DNA from: Desmodesmus armatus
Taxonomy: Eukaryota > Chlorophyta > Chlorophyceae > Sphaeropleales > Scenedesmaceae
NCBI GenBank assembly: GCA_007449985.2
Contig: VIIQ02000120.1
Location: 124,001 to 188,000 of the forward strand
DNA: 64,000 nt
Direction of reading: 5' to 3'
The position numbers and the translations under genes are program-made. Shown piece by piece: positions 10,805 through 22,612 of this stretch (position 1 is its first letter; every line of letters starts with the position of its first letter). The notes beneath the pieces were generated by a model, which saw only the letters and a program-made list of their open reading frames with translations, was not told the DNA's origin and ran no database searches.

Positions 10805-13800
10805 GCCTGTGACGGGCGTTGATACGTGCACAGCCCTAATGTTAGCACGTGCCAGAAGCAGCCAGTACGGCACACGCATGGTGCAGCACTGCTGCTCTGC
10901 GGAGGCTACGTGACCCTGTATAGCCTGCAAGCAGCGGCGATTGGTTGAGTGCAAGAAGTCTTGTCCTGCGGCTGGCACATGATGCCGTGTGGACAGAGCA
11001 TCATTTGCAGCAATAATATTGCTGGGTTTGCCCTATCTTTGAGAAGCCTGTGATCAGACTCGATCTGCTGGTCACAGTCACAGCTGCCAGGCTCTGAACG
11101 AGCCAGCATGGCTAGCACTGGTGGTACGGGTGTGGCAGGGGGTGGGCATGTGGTGCTCATGGTGTTGCTTGAGTGCAGCCTATCACAGGTCCTGCTTTCA
11201 GGCGCGTGAGAAGAGTTGCGTGCTTTCTTCTCGTCCTGCTTGTGTGTTTGGGGCGTACTGATCAGGCTTGTGTCGCAGATTGTAGAAGATCTTTTCACTC
11301 GTCATCGCTGCTGCTTTATGCCGGCATGCCTTTGCTGTCTTTTGTCTGTTTTGCCTTCAATAGATGAGCCGTGTGGGGAGGGTGGAGCGGGGTTGGTGTG
11401 TGTGGTGGCTTGTTGGACGTAGCCTGGTTCGAGCAAAGCATGCAGGATGTCTTTGCATTGCTGCGGCAGGACGCTTGTCTGCCCGTGGCCACTGCTTCAA
11501 CCTGGGTGCGGCTGTCGAGGTTCACAGTCAAGGTGTAGCTGGTGTTCTCTGAGTGTTGGTGCACCACAGTGCACCGTGGGGATTGTCCGGTATGCTTGCG
11601 CTTAGCCCGTAGGCTGGCTGCTGCGGCCACAGCTTGCTGTGCTGCTGCCCAAATGAGTGTGTGTGGTTGGTGCGCCCCACGTCTGCACAGAGACTGCGGT
11701 CGCATTTCATGCGGTCGCATTTCATTGAGCGTGTGTCCTTGGTATGTTGGGTATCACCCTGACAAGCGGCGGGCACATGTGTCTGTGCACCTGCGGGTAT
11801 GTGGCCTCCTCATGCCTATTTCTTTTGATGCCACCCACCAGCACTATTTCTTCGATGCCGCCCATTAGCACTGGTGTTCCCCAATGGAGGTATCTGTGGG
11901 TGTCAGCTGGCAACACTGTCGCCTGTGCGGCTGAGGTGCTGCCAGCTTTTGCCTGTTGTTCAGTGCACAGCAGAAAGGCTCACGCACCCCGGTTGTTGGG
12001 GGCTCGGCCGCCTAGGCGTGCTGCGATGACAGGCTGGCTCACACCGTCAGCGGGTGCACTGCCTCCTGTGTGCTTGGCCTGCTGGTGGTGGTGGAGGGCC
12101 ATTCAATTGGGAGGCAGTCTCGGAAGCAGGTGTGGGTGCGGGCGGTGGCATCTGCCAGTGGCGCTGTTGACGCGAATGGCGGCCTGTACAGAGGGCGCAG
12201 GTGCCGGGACACACGGCAATGCTGCCGGAAGTGGCTTGTATATGTGTTTGGCAAGCGCACAACTGGCATTGCTGCTGAGTTGCTTGTGCTTTATGCACGC
12301 TGCAGCGCATGCTAGCTTCAACTTGCCGGTGCCAACGCTGCTGCCGCGGCAGCTGTGGGCTGTCTGGCGCATTCCTTGCCCATGTCGTCGTGCACATTTG
12401 TATTTCCCCAGGGTGGTGGTGCACAGTGGTTTCATTATGGGGGCACGTTTTGCGCAGAGATGCCGGAGCAGGGGTTGAGTCGCTAGCATGCAACGTATAT
12501 GCCTGGCTTTCTTTCTTTCTTGACAGGGGTCGTGTGCTGTGAGGCTGTCGAGGATTGCAATAGGGGGGCGCAGGCACTTCGTGGGGCTCTGTTGTGCATC
12601 CACTGGGGTTCCCCGCAGTGCGTGGCTGTATGTGTTGACGGTGCCTTGTTGCCTGCACGACCTTCACAGCAATCCACGCTGTTGCTGTCAGCGCAGCTGT
12701 GTAAGCACGGCTGCGTTTGACTATCAGCGTGGCCCTTGCAGTTTGACCTTGTGGTTGGCAGGTGGCGTTGACGCGGGCAGAGAGAAGAGAGGGTATCTTG
12801 GTGGCCCGTGTGCAGGTTGGTGTGGGGTTGGCACAAGCACAACAAGTCCTTGGCACTGCTGCGCCAGCAGCGCCGGCATGGGACAACATGGGAATGATTC
12901 GCATCTTGTGCAGCCATGGGGGCGCCAAATATGCCTCGCACATCTACTGCTGTTTGGACAAGGACAAGACAACCCCTCAAATAGGCATGTTGCCTACGGG
13001 CTCAAGCCGTGGGCTGCGTTGAAGAAGCGTGTGGAGGCTGTGAGTGATAAAAGCATGCGGTGGTGGTGGGCAGTATCAGCCATGCATGGTCGGGTTGGGC
13101 GACTTGGCTTTTCATGCACTTGGAGGTTGTGGGTGGTCCTGTGCTAGGGTGTGTGTGCCTGGACGCTGTCGTGCATGAGACGAGTGCTGTAGCCAGCCCC
13201 TCAAGCTTGCTGTCAGCAACACCTTGTTGTTTGCCTCGCTTGCTGGCAGTTCAGTTCATGGCTCTTGTTAGGCGCTCCTGCACACCACACTGCACTGGTG
13301 TGGGCTGGCCTGAGCTGCTGCATAGGCTATCAGCGCTGCATAGGCAGGCTTACTTGTGGTTGTTCCAGAGTATCGGCTTGACTAGTCGTGCAACCAATTT
13401 GCATGCAGCGGCTTACTGCTTGCTTTCTGATCCGCTTTTGCATGTACCTGAGCCACAGATGTCACAGATGCATACGCATGGTGGTGGGTGGCAGGCGCGT
13501 GTGTGGTGGTGCCATAGCATATTGCGAGGACGCGTGTGTGTATATGTCGTGGCCCCTTTGGCTGGTGTTGTGAGGCATGTGATGTCATGTTGCATCAGGC
13601 ATGTGGCATGTCGGCGGCTGTCATTTCAGCGGTTGGGAGAACTACATGCAGGCGAGGCTGGCCACGGCTGCCCATGCATGCAGGGGTTGCACAGAAGGCA
13701 TCATGGACAGTGTGTATTGTGCAATTCATGCACAGCATCCAAGCAGCCAGCATGTGAGGTGTGTGTGTATAAGACACTGTGCTTGTGTGTGTTGACTTGG

Positions 13801-16800
13801 TGCACAGTGTGTGCTTGTGTGTGTCGGTGGGGGGGTGTACAATGATGCTCCAGCTGCGCATCAGGAACCACTTCGTCCTCCACCAGCAGCTTCTGGTGGG
13901 GTCGTCGGTGTGCTGCAGCAGGGCTCTTCACGTATCAAGAGCGACAGCGGGATGGTGTCGTGCTAGCAGCTTGGTGGGCCGGCCAGCTGATCCAGGCCGG
14001 CCACCTTGCTGTACACAGCGTCACCTTGACGTATACAGTACCTTGCAGGGCTCTGGGGGGGGGACGAGACAGGAGGTGTGGTGTACAAGATACTTTATCG
14101 CCCAGCGCCCGCCTGGCAGTGCAAGCAGCACTGCATCTGACCCGTGTCCTTTGCGTGTGGGCTACATGCCGGGTCAGGGTGTCTTTGTGCCATCAGTCGG
14201 GTCGTGTTTGCTTTGTGTCGGTCTGCTTTAGCTGTGTGCACATCACGCACGCTCCTCTCATCATACTGTTGTCTAGTGCATTGCTGGCCGGCACATCTAC
14301 AGCCAAAAACATGGCTTGCCCCCTCCTGTGAATGTGTGAGTGGCTGACACAGCCTATGGTGATGCGTTTGCAGTGATCTACTGTGCCTTCGTTGCACAAA
14401 GCATTTGGCACGTGTGGCTCTTAGAGAGAGTCACACAGGGTGCAGTCTGGGAGAGGAGTGGGTGGCATCGTGCTGTAGCAAGTCTTGTGATTCTTTGTGT
14501 GTTTTGAAGTAGTGATAGTCAGCCAGGGTATCGTCAGGTTGTCGCCTCGTGCCAGCTGCATTCTGCTTTGGCATGTGGGCTTTCAGCCGTTGTCAGGGTG
14601 TGTCTTATTGCCTCCTGTCTTAGGTGAGATCGTGTGTTTGTCGGGCCCCATGCCTTTCCATTGTTGGTTTGTTCTGCGCTCCCCCCATTGGTGGTGGCAA
14701 CACAAATGCTTTGTCAGAATGTTTGCTTTGTGGAATGTGTCGTAGGTGTGTGTGACTGCTAGACACTCGTGACACTTGCCTCAAGGCGCTTCTAGGTGGT
14801 TGTATAGATCAAAGGTGCATGCATACAGGGTCGTGATCGCTTGTGTGTGCGCAGAGATTGATGCAGTACATGTTCATGTGTGTGTTTGTGGGTGCTTTTG
14901 GGGCTGTCAGCATGCCACCAGCACTGGATCGCTGGTTCAAATACAGGGGCCTGCAGATGCCACCTGCCTTGCAGCTTGTCCGATCAGGGTTCCCCACACC
15001 ACCTGATGTTGTAGCTCTTGCATGGCAACAGCTGCTGCTGGTGCCTCGTGGAGGGACAGCTTGTGTGCTGCGTTTCGTGCGCCTTGGAGCACAGCTGAGC
15101 TAAGGTGCTGCATGTGGAGTGTGCCTGCAGGTGGCTGGTAGCATTTCATTGGCGCGCGAGGCGGCGACAGGCAGTGGTCATTTCATGGTTGGTGGGGCAT
15201 GCGCGTGTGCCCGTGCTGACCGGAGTGGCTCTGTGCTGCTGGTAGTGTGCCATATGCGCCTTGGCTGCCTAGCTGCGTGTTTGTTACGGCGCCTGTCGCG
15301 TGCGTATGCCGCATTCGTGTGCAGTTGCCCACATGCTCCGCATTCTTGGCGCGAGAGTGTGACAGTCTTGTCTCAGTTTGTGTACATGCAAGTGGAATGA
15401 GGCGCGGCCTTCCGCTGACTTGCCTGCTGCTGGTGTGCCCCGACCCTGCATACGTGGTGTAGAGCTACCGCCGCAGCTGGTGCTGCTTCCTTGCGGGCTG
15501 CAAGGATTCAAGAGACCATGGGTTGGTCGCGCCTGTGCGTGCCTGACTATAGGCTGCTGGTTGACAGCAACTCCTGGCTTGAGCTTGTGGTGGTTGCAGG
15601 CAGCATGGCAGGTGTCGGGTTTGGTTGGCTCCGCAAGCACAGTCTCGTCGTCAGCAACGACAACACACGTCAGACCTGTTGGTTGTTCCCGCTCGTTTGG
15701 TGGCTGCGGCAACGATTTGTGGGCCTTGGGGTTGCCTAGCTGGCGCAGGGAGGGGTGCATATGCATGCACTGTTGATAGGGCACACAGCAGCATTGAGCT
15801 TGACTGTTCAAACACATGACCTGGTCGGTTTGATCCTGGGGTTTATTGCAAAGGTCCACAGCTCGCCCATTGGCAGTTGTCAAATGCGCTCAAGCGTTGT
15901 GCTTGATGAATTTGTACCAGCAGAGAGAGATGCAGCAAGATGTGAACAGTTGCTGTGTAACAGGGTCTTCCTATGAACTACCATGCAGCTTGGTGGTAAG
16001 ATGACAGACCCTTGCAACTACGTCTGCCTTGACAGTTTGCCAAAACACAAGCTGTGCGCGCTGGATGTTGGACCCACTGTGAATGCAGGTACTTGTCCTG
16101 ATTGTGACTCGACTTTTGCTCTTCCCCAACAAGCCCATATCCCTGTCAACTGCCGGCAAATCACTTTGGCAAGGTGTGACAGGTGGATCCTGTGATTCTG
16201 GATGGCAATCAAAGCGGACCTGCTGTCGTCTTGAGTTTGTTGGTGCTGCAAGCCTGTCTGTCCCCGCTGTCACATTTTAAAACAGCTGCTGACATCATGC
16301 TTTCATGTCACAGCTGAGCTGCTGGCAGGGCCCTGTGGCGTGAATGATGAGCAGCTTGATATCACTAATGGCATTCAAACTTGGCAGTTGCATAACTCAC
16401 AAAGGCACGCGCAGGCACTGAGCAGCCACCAACAACCCTAGTCAAAAGGGAAGGAGGTTGCAGCAGCTCGTCCACCTGGGAAGCAGCAGTACGTATACAC
16501 CACCCCTGATCATGTGCCTCATGCTGACTCAGCCGGTCTCTTGGAAACAGCTCATACCCAACACCCTCACGGCACTTACACCATGCACACGATTGCACTG
16601 CAGTCGCTGACCTCGGAAATCAACATTGCCACTGAAAAGCAACAACCCGTGCCCAGCACGCGACCTTCAAGGATGAAGTTCATCTGTTGTCTGATTACTG
16701 TCCTTCACCCAAGCACCACTCCATGGACGTGCTTTCGCAGCACCAGAGTGTATCCCGGTGCTTATGTGAGACCACAAACTGTGTCTACGTATGAACATCA

Positions 16801-16882
16801 TTCCCCCAAAACCCCTGGGTAGGTTGTCACAGCCGCCGGCTGTGTGGATGCATCTTGTAGACGCATGCACAACAGATGCGCA
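10805..16882. other. Gene-poor T/G-rich tract
   Basis: About 6 kb with many overlapping open frames of 60-300 codons on both strands but no recognisable motif, exon chain or RNA gene. The + strand is rich in TG words, and frames on opposite strands mask each other (for example 298 codons on - at 12943-12047 over 244 codons on + at 11744-12478). It could be a long UTR/intron of an unseen gene, a decayed element or a non-coding transcript. I can support none of these. Confidence 0.45.
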
Positions 16883-18777
16883 TGTGGTGTGAATTGTTAC
16901 CATGTATTTTCCTTGCCATTGCTTCACTTGCACAACACTACACATCACATATCTCAGTGAGTGCTGTAGTCACAGGAACCGAGTATCCTTGCTGTTATGA
17001 CCTCATCGACATCCGCTGTAACCAAACACACTGACACACGCGTCATGCAGGCTGTACAACTGATTCAACTCCTTTCTCACTCTCATCACGACACTCTGCT
17101 GCCATATAGTGTCTCCTACTTCACTCACAGAACCTGACACCCTGATAGAATGTAGTGTCCACTTCACCACAACAGGCTGATCACTGCATTCTCACTGCAG
17201 TCTCACACATCTCGACACACGTCAGTCCCCAACTGTTGGACTAACGCTCAGCCTGCTCGACAACTGCGTGGCTACGCCTCCTACCCCCCCAGAGCAGGAA
17301 GAGCGGAAGGACAGTACCCGCCGCGAATCCACCCGACGGCACCACTGCAGAAAAAAATGGAAGGAAGCGCAATCCCAACACACACAACCCCACCAGCCAC
17401 ACACACCTTGCACCCACCCTGCCAACACACCCCCACAAGCATCTGCAAGGCCACAGGGGCGCCTGGAACACAGTACACCACACAAGGTGGGCGATGCAGA
17501 TTCGACACCAGCCATCACCGTGAAAAGCACGCACAAGTAAAAGCACAACAGAAGAGAGCACCCGTGTGCTCAAGAGGAAATGCATGACAGAACAGGACAG
17601 AACAACTGGGAGGGGAATCAGGTCAACCCTCAGTCAAGACAAGAACAGGGGAATGATTCGTCCCTGTGACAGACAGACAGACATCAGGGGAGCCACGCTC
17701 AACCCTGGAACAAGCAGACAAGAGGAGGGGAATGTAGCGCATGGTGCACTCCCGATCCAGAGACATCAGGGGAGCCACGCTCAACCCTGGAACAAGCAAG
17801 CAAACATCGCACGACAAGGAATCAAGCCAAACTACAACAAGGCGCCGCCAGGGCACCAAGGTCCACACAGTATCAAGGAAACGGCACAGCCGACAAGGGA
17901 CCTTGGCCTGAACAGACGGACGGCACACAAGCGAAACTGGAAAGTGAGCATAGTACGCACGAAGAGGTTCTGTCACGTCAGGTTGCGGCGGAGGGGTTTT
18001 CACGGCGGATGCACGCCATCCCCCCCTCAACACCTGCACCCACCGCGCAGTGTTGACACCATGCACACAGTGTTCCTGCTCAACAAAAAGGGAGGCCATC
18101 CATGCACACACGAGCGTTCAGTGGAGCGAGAAACCAGGCAAACACGCACAGGGGACTAGCTGCAGTGTCACTACTACTAGCAGTCCTGTGCGTGAACTTG
18201 GGCGTGGTGGCCTTCATGTAGCATGAGCAGGAGTGACTTACAGTAGACTGCACGCACCAGCGTGCCCGACAGACTACATCATACCGACGCGATAGGACCC
18301 GAGAGAGCTCGCCTCTCTCGGGGTTTGCTTGCCTCAAATGCACGGCGCAGTCAGTGCTCAACACCTGAACCTCAAGCTTTGACCAGCACAGGCACAAACC
18401 ATATGTGTGCCTGTATCTAGCTGGCGGACCACGCCACACTGCGCACACGCCGTCATATGGCGTGACAGTTCTACTGAACTTGCCGCTAACATGAGTAGGG
18501 CACCTGTGTCCAGCCAGCACCCACGAACGTGTCACGCCTTGACCAAAAGCAAAGCACAGCACACAAAAGCAAGGCACAACAACCAGCTGGGAGGGGATCC
18601 TGTCTGCGCTGTGGTGGTAACAACTAAACCCTGAGACAGACAACATCATGTGCTAAACCATCAGCAAACACCGGACAATGTTGCAATGCAGGCACAGCCT
18701 ACATGCACACACAGATGCTGTTGTGGGGTTTAGGGCTGTGACATGAGAGACACAACAGCACAACTCAAACTACTACA
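16883..18777 (-). repeat. Unit A-II: non-coding half of element A
   Basis: About 1.9 kb with no credible gene. Its interior is homologous to unit B-II (19359-21058): long matched blocks run from the CACATCTCAGTGAG-like start through CGTGGCTACGCCTCCTACC to GCCGCTAACATGAGTAGGG. Its outermost ends differ from those of B-II and match unit A-I instead. It includes one full and one partial copy of an 82-bp repeat (17679-17805) and is interrupted by element C. Confidence 0.72.
17971..18467. mobile_element. Element C: 497-bp solo-LTR-like insertion, GTTC target duplication
   Basis: GTTC precedes (17967-17970) and follows (18468-18471) the insert. The insert has perfect 7-bp inverted ends TGTCACG and CGTGACA. 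The homologous stretch of unit B-II at about 20587-20600 reads GAGGTTCTACTG without any insert, which is an empty-site comparison inside the same window. There is no gene inside, only a short hairpin (GAGAGAGCTCGCCTCTCTC, about 18301-18320). TG..CA ends, about 500 bp and a 4-bp duplication fit a solo LTR. A small non-autonomous DNA element is the alternative. Confidence 0.8.
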
Positions 18778-19358
18778 TAATGTAGTGGTGTGAATTGTTA
18801 CCACCACAGGGCAACCCTCGCCAGACCAACAAACATCAAGGAGCCAACTGATGGTGCTTGGCTGTGTACTTCGCCAAGGTGCTGACATGCCGCTTAAATT
18901 GCACAGGAGCCTTGAACTCCGTACGGCCAGTTTCCAACAAAGCAAGCTGGCCACCAGGACCCACAAAATCAACCACTTTGAATGGGCCCTTCATACGCGA
19001 CTGCAAAGAAGGGACGGGCCCAGCAACAATCTCCAACACCCAGTCACCAACACGCAACGGCTCCCCCATGTGAACGCCCTGAGGGCGCGCATTGTCGAAC
19101 CTGCTGGGCCAGTGCGCAGCATTGCGCTTAAACTGGGCTCGAATACGCTCAAACACATCCACGTCGCGCGCGAGCAGTTGCTGCTGCAAATGCTGCACAT
19201 GTAGCAACGGATCAGCACAATCGTCAGGCACAACGGACACAACTGGGGGGCGCTGACCAGCCAAAGCAAACAGGTTTGCCAAAGGAACAGCATGCACAGG
19301 CCGGCGACCAAACACCATCTCATGAGGGCGGACGCCCAGGGCCGTGTGCAGGCGAGAC

Positions 19359-21058
19359 TGTAGTGATCTTTTTGATGTAAGCGTTACAAGCGTTCATCTG
19401 CATTATGCGCACAACACTGAACAACTCCACACATCACATGTCTCAGTGAGTACTGTGATCACAGGAACCGAGTATCCTTGTTGCATTGACCTCATCGACA
19501 TCCACTGTGAAGCAACACACTGACACACACTTCATGCATGTTGTCCAACTGATACACTGTCTTTCTCACTCTCATCACGACACTCTGCTACTGTATAGTG
19601 TCCCTTTCTTCACTCACTGACACCCTGATACAATACGGTGTCCATTCGCCACAACAGGCTGACCACTGCATTCTCACTGCAGACTCACACATCTCTACAC
19701 ACGTCAGTCCCCAAGTACTGGACTAACGCTCAGCCTGCTCGACAACTGCGTGGCTACGCCTCCTACCCCCCCAGAGCGGGATGAGCGGAAGGACAGTACC
19801 CGCCTGAAATCCTCCGGACTGCACCACTGCAGAAAAAAAAGCAACACACACAACCCCCCCCCAGCCACGCACACCAGTCACCCCACCCTTCCCAACCCCC
19901 CCCCCCCCAAGCATCTGCGAAAGCCACAGGTGGCGACTGGAACACAGCACACCACACAAAGTGGGCAATGCAGACAAAAGACCAGCCAACTCTGCGGAAA
20001 GCACCAACCACGGAAGGGAAACAAAAGAAGGATAGAAGAGAGCACCCATGTGCCAACCGCAAAGGCAGAACATGACAGAACTGGACAACTGGGCGGGGAG
20101 CCAACTCAACCCGCAGACAAGCCAAAAAACAGGGGTAAAGTACGTCCCTGTGAACAAGGCAGACAGACAGACATCAAGGGAGCCACGCTCAACCCTGGAA
20201 CAAGCAGACAAGGGGAGGGGAATGCAGCGCAAGGTGCACTCCCGTTCCAGAGACATCAGGGGAACCACGTTCAACCCTGGAACAAGCAGACAAGAGGAGG
20301 GGAATGTAGCGCATGGTGCACTCCCGATCCAGAGACATCAGGGGAACCACGTTCAACCCTGGAACAAGCAGACAAGAGGAGGGGAATGTAGCGCATGGTG
20401 CACTCCCGATCCAGACACAAGCAAGTAAACACTGCAGGACAAGAATATCAATCCAAACTGAAACAAGGCGCAGCCAGGGCACCAAGGTCCACACAGTATC
20501 AAGGGAACGGCACAGCCGACAAGGGACCTTGGCCTGAACGTACGCACAGCACACAGACAAAGACGAAAAGTGAACTTAATACGCGCGAAGAGGTTCTACT
20601 GAACCTGCCGCTAACATAAGTAGGGCACCTACGTCCAGCCAGCACCTCCTACGGCACAAGCCATCACCATCAGCCTGGTGCAAGGGCGGAAAGAGGGCAC
20701 TCAATGGGGCCAAGAAGGCACACCACGTGTGTCAGAAGAACAAACCACGAGCAATGTATGCAGAATGGAAAGCATCAAGCAACAGAGAAAGCACGCCAAC
20801 CTGCCAAGGAGAATGTAGGTGTGGGCGATTGTGACGGCACCCAAGACCCACCAGAAAAGCGCACACACTCACCACAACAGAAACCTGAAAGCACATCAAC
20901 AAGCTAGACCTACACCACCAATGAATGTGGCGGGTGCACGGCCTAAATGGCTGGGCTGGCAACTGGCAGAGTAACTGCATCACACATGTCACACCTGTAA
21001 TGCAAGCTGCTCTGACAGGTGTACACAAAAGCACGCATGCACCAATAAGAACGCTACA
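19359..21058 (-). repeat. Unit B-II: non-coding half of element B
   Basis: This 1.7-kb unit has no credible gene. Its interior matches unit A-II along most of its length. It carries three head-to-tail 82-bp repeats, and its extreme ends match unit B-I. The only long frames run through the 82-bp repeats on both strands, so they are by-products of the repeat. Confidence 0.7.
20169..20414. repeat. Three tandem 82-bp repeats in unit B-II
   Basis: Units start at 20169, 20251 and 20333, each beginning AGACATCA and containing CAACCCTGGAACAAGCAGAC and GGTGCACTCCCG. The second and third are almost identical and the first is slightly diverged. The same unit occurs in A-II at 17679 (complete) and 17761 (partial). 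Copy number therefore varies between related elements, as expected of a subterminal or regulatory repeat. Confidence 0.9.
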
Positions 21059-21217
21059 TAATGTAGTGATCTTTTTGATGTAAGCGTTACAATCGCCCAC
21101 AACTCACAGTCACCAGGGCAGGGCAGTGCTGGCACTCAAAGCACTTACCAACCAAACCAGACAAGTGTGCCGCTAGAGCACACACCAGCTGCGCGCTGCT
21201 GCCAGAGAAAAAATGCA

Positions 21218-22612
21218 CTACGGGGGACCGGGGCCTCCAACTGACCTAGACCAGGGCACCTGGTCTAAGCCACCAGCAGTGCGCTCAGGGAGCTGCACTG
21301 GCTGAGCTGCTGCTGCTGCTGCTGAGAAGGGAAGACCGACTCGGCTGCGAACCTGCGGAGCTGCAGATGCGTAGCCACCAAACACAAATGCGCCAGAAAA
21401 ACCACCTGATGCAAGGGCCAAACAAGAAACAGACGGGGAGAGGACAACCGCAAAGTCCTCAGAACCACCCACAGGAGCAACCACCAAGGGCATCACACTG
21501 CTGTTGTGCGCAAGCGTGTGGCGCTTGTCGTCAAAGGCATCATCCTGCCAGCCACCGCTGCCGCTGGGGGCAAGGCTGACCGGGCTGTTGCTGCCAGAAG
21601 GGGAAGCTGTGACAGGGCTGCTGTTGCCACTGCTGCTGGAGAAGGCAGCAGCAGAGACGGGGCTGCTGCAGCCGCTGCTGACACTAGGGGCAGCAAGAGA
21701 CGGGCACCCAGTGGGTGTGCCAGCCTCCGCACTGTCGAACTGCTGCGGTGCATCCTGCAGCTGTTGCTGGGCAGCCCACTGCCGCCACAGCTGCAGCTCA
21801 GCAGCCATGCTGTCATGCTGCTGCTGCACCTGCCGCAGCTCGGCTTGGCTGCTGCAAGCTTTGCCGCACCAGTGCTGCACCTCTGCAGTCAACTGGTCGT
21901 GCATGGAAGCTGCCTCATGCAACTGGTGTTGAGACAACTGCAGGTCCTGCTGTAGCTGACGGACCTGTTGCTGCAAGGGCTGGACAGATTGCTGGGTAGC
22001 CTCTAGCTGGTCCTGTAAGCGACACTGCTGCTGCCGAGACTGCTGTTGGGTCTGCTCCAGCTGCGACTGTACCTGGATGACCTGGGTTTGCAGCTGGATG
22101 ACCTGGGACTGGAGCTGGATGCACTGGTCCTGCTGCTCTTGAAGCTGCAAGCGCTCCCGCTGGTTGTACTGTAACTGCTGCTGTTGGGCCTGCTGCTCCG
22201 CGTGTTGAAGCTGCTGCTGGGAACACTGTAGCTGCAGCTCCAGCTGTTCAGACCGACTGTTGGAGTGCTCAAGCTGCTGCTGCAGCTTGGTGACCTCCTG
22301 CTGGAGTTGCTGCTCCTGTCCAAGTGACTGCTGCTGAAGCCGGTCCTGCAACAGCTTGGACAGCTCATACCACTGGTGGGCCTCTGCGGACAGCTGATCC
22401 TGCTGTGACTCTGCCTGCTGCAGTAGCTGCTCCAGCTGCCGGGCCCGCTGCTCAGAAAGCTCCAGCTGCCGCTGCAGCTGACTGGCCTGTTCCTGTGCTG
22501 CAGCACGCTCTGCCTCAGCATGCTGCAACTGCTGTGACTGGCTGCCTTGCGTGAGAAACTGCTCATCTACCTCCACGAAACGACCGAATCCGTAAGGCAG
22601 AATTCGGACCAT
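21218..22612 (-). CDS. Gln-rich coiled-coil protein carried by element B (464 aa)
   Basis: An uninterrupted 464-codon frame on the minus strand starts MVRILPYGFGRFVEVDEQFL. It runs through about 270 residues of Gln/Leu/Glu heptad-like coiled coil (QLQRQLELSEQRARQLEQLL, later QLQSQVIQLQTQVIQVQSQL). It ends in a Ser/Pro/Gly/Ala-rich tail finishing PWSRSVGGPGPP. I recognise no enzyme, zinc knuckle or transposase motif. It could be a gag-like structural protein or a captured host gene; the Gln-rich style resembles the tails of the F-box/LRR genes in this window. CAG-type repeats keep frames open easily, but this is the only frame here with a sensible start and a non-repetitive N- and C-terminus. 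Whether it is expressed is unknown. Confidence 0.55.
   Translation of the reverse strand: MVRILPYGFGRFVEVDEQFLTQGSQSQQLQHAEAERAAAQEQASQLQRQLELSEQRARQLEQLLQQAESQQDQLSAEAHQWYELSKLLQDRLQQQSLGQEQQLQQEVTKLQQQLEHSNSRSEQLELQLQCSQQQLQHAEQQAQQQQLQYNQRERLQLQEQQDQCIQLQSQVIQLQTQVIQVQSQLEQTQQQSRQQQCRLQDQLEATQQSVQPLQQQVRQLQQDLQLSQHQLHEAASMHDQLTAEVQHWCGKACSSQAELRQVQQQHDSMAAELQLWRQWAAQQQLQDAPQQFDSAEAGTPTGCPSLAAPSVSSGCSSPVSAAAFSSSSGNSSPVTASPSGSNSPVSLAPSGSGGWQDDAFDDKRHTLAHNSSVMPLVVAPVGGSEDFAVVLSPSVSCLALASGGFSGAFVFGGYASAAPQVRSRVGLPFSAAAAAAQPVQLPERTAGGLDQVPWSRSVGGPGPP

Noticed and set aside
12047..12943. 298-codon open frame on the minus strand
   Set aside because: It is masked by several open frames on the other strand, its composition is typical of the reverse complement of TG-rich DNA, and no motif or splice pattern supports it.
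20160..20416. CRISPR-like array (regularly spaced repeats)
   Set aside because: The 82-bp units are directly adjacent with no unique spacers, and the window is eukaryotic.
18771..21070. CACTA-type DNA transposon suggested by CACTACA/TGTAGTG words and TAA at the unit joints
   Set aside because: The outer borders are fixed by 4-bp duplications (CGCA, AGAC) and, for B, by restoration of the integrase frame. These place the ends at TGTAG..CTACA with no 3-bp TAA duplication outside.
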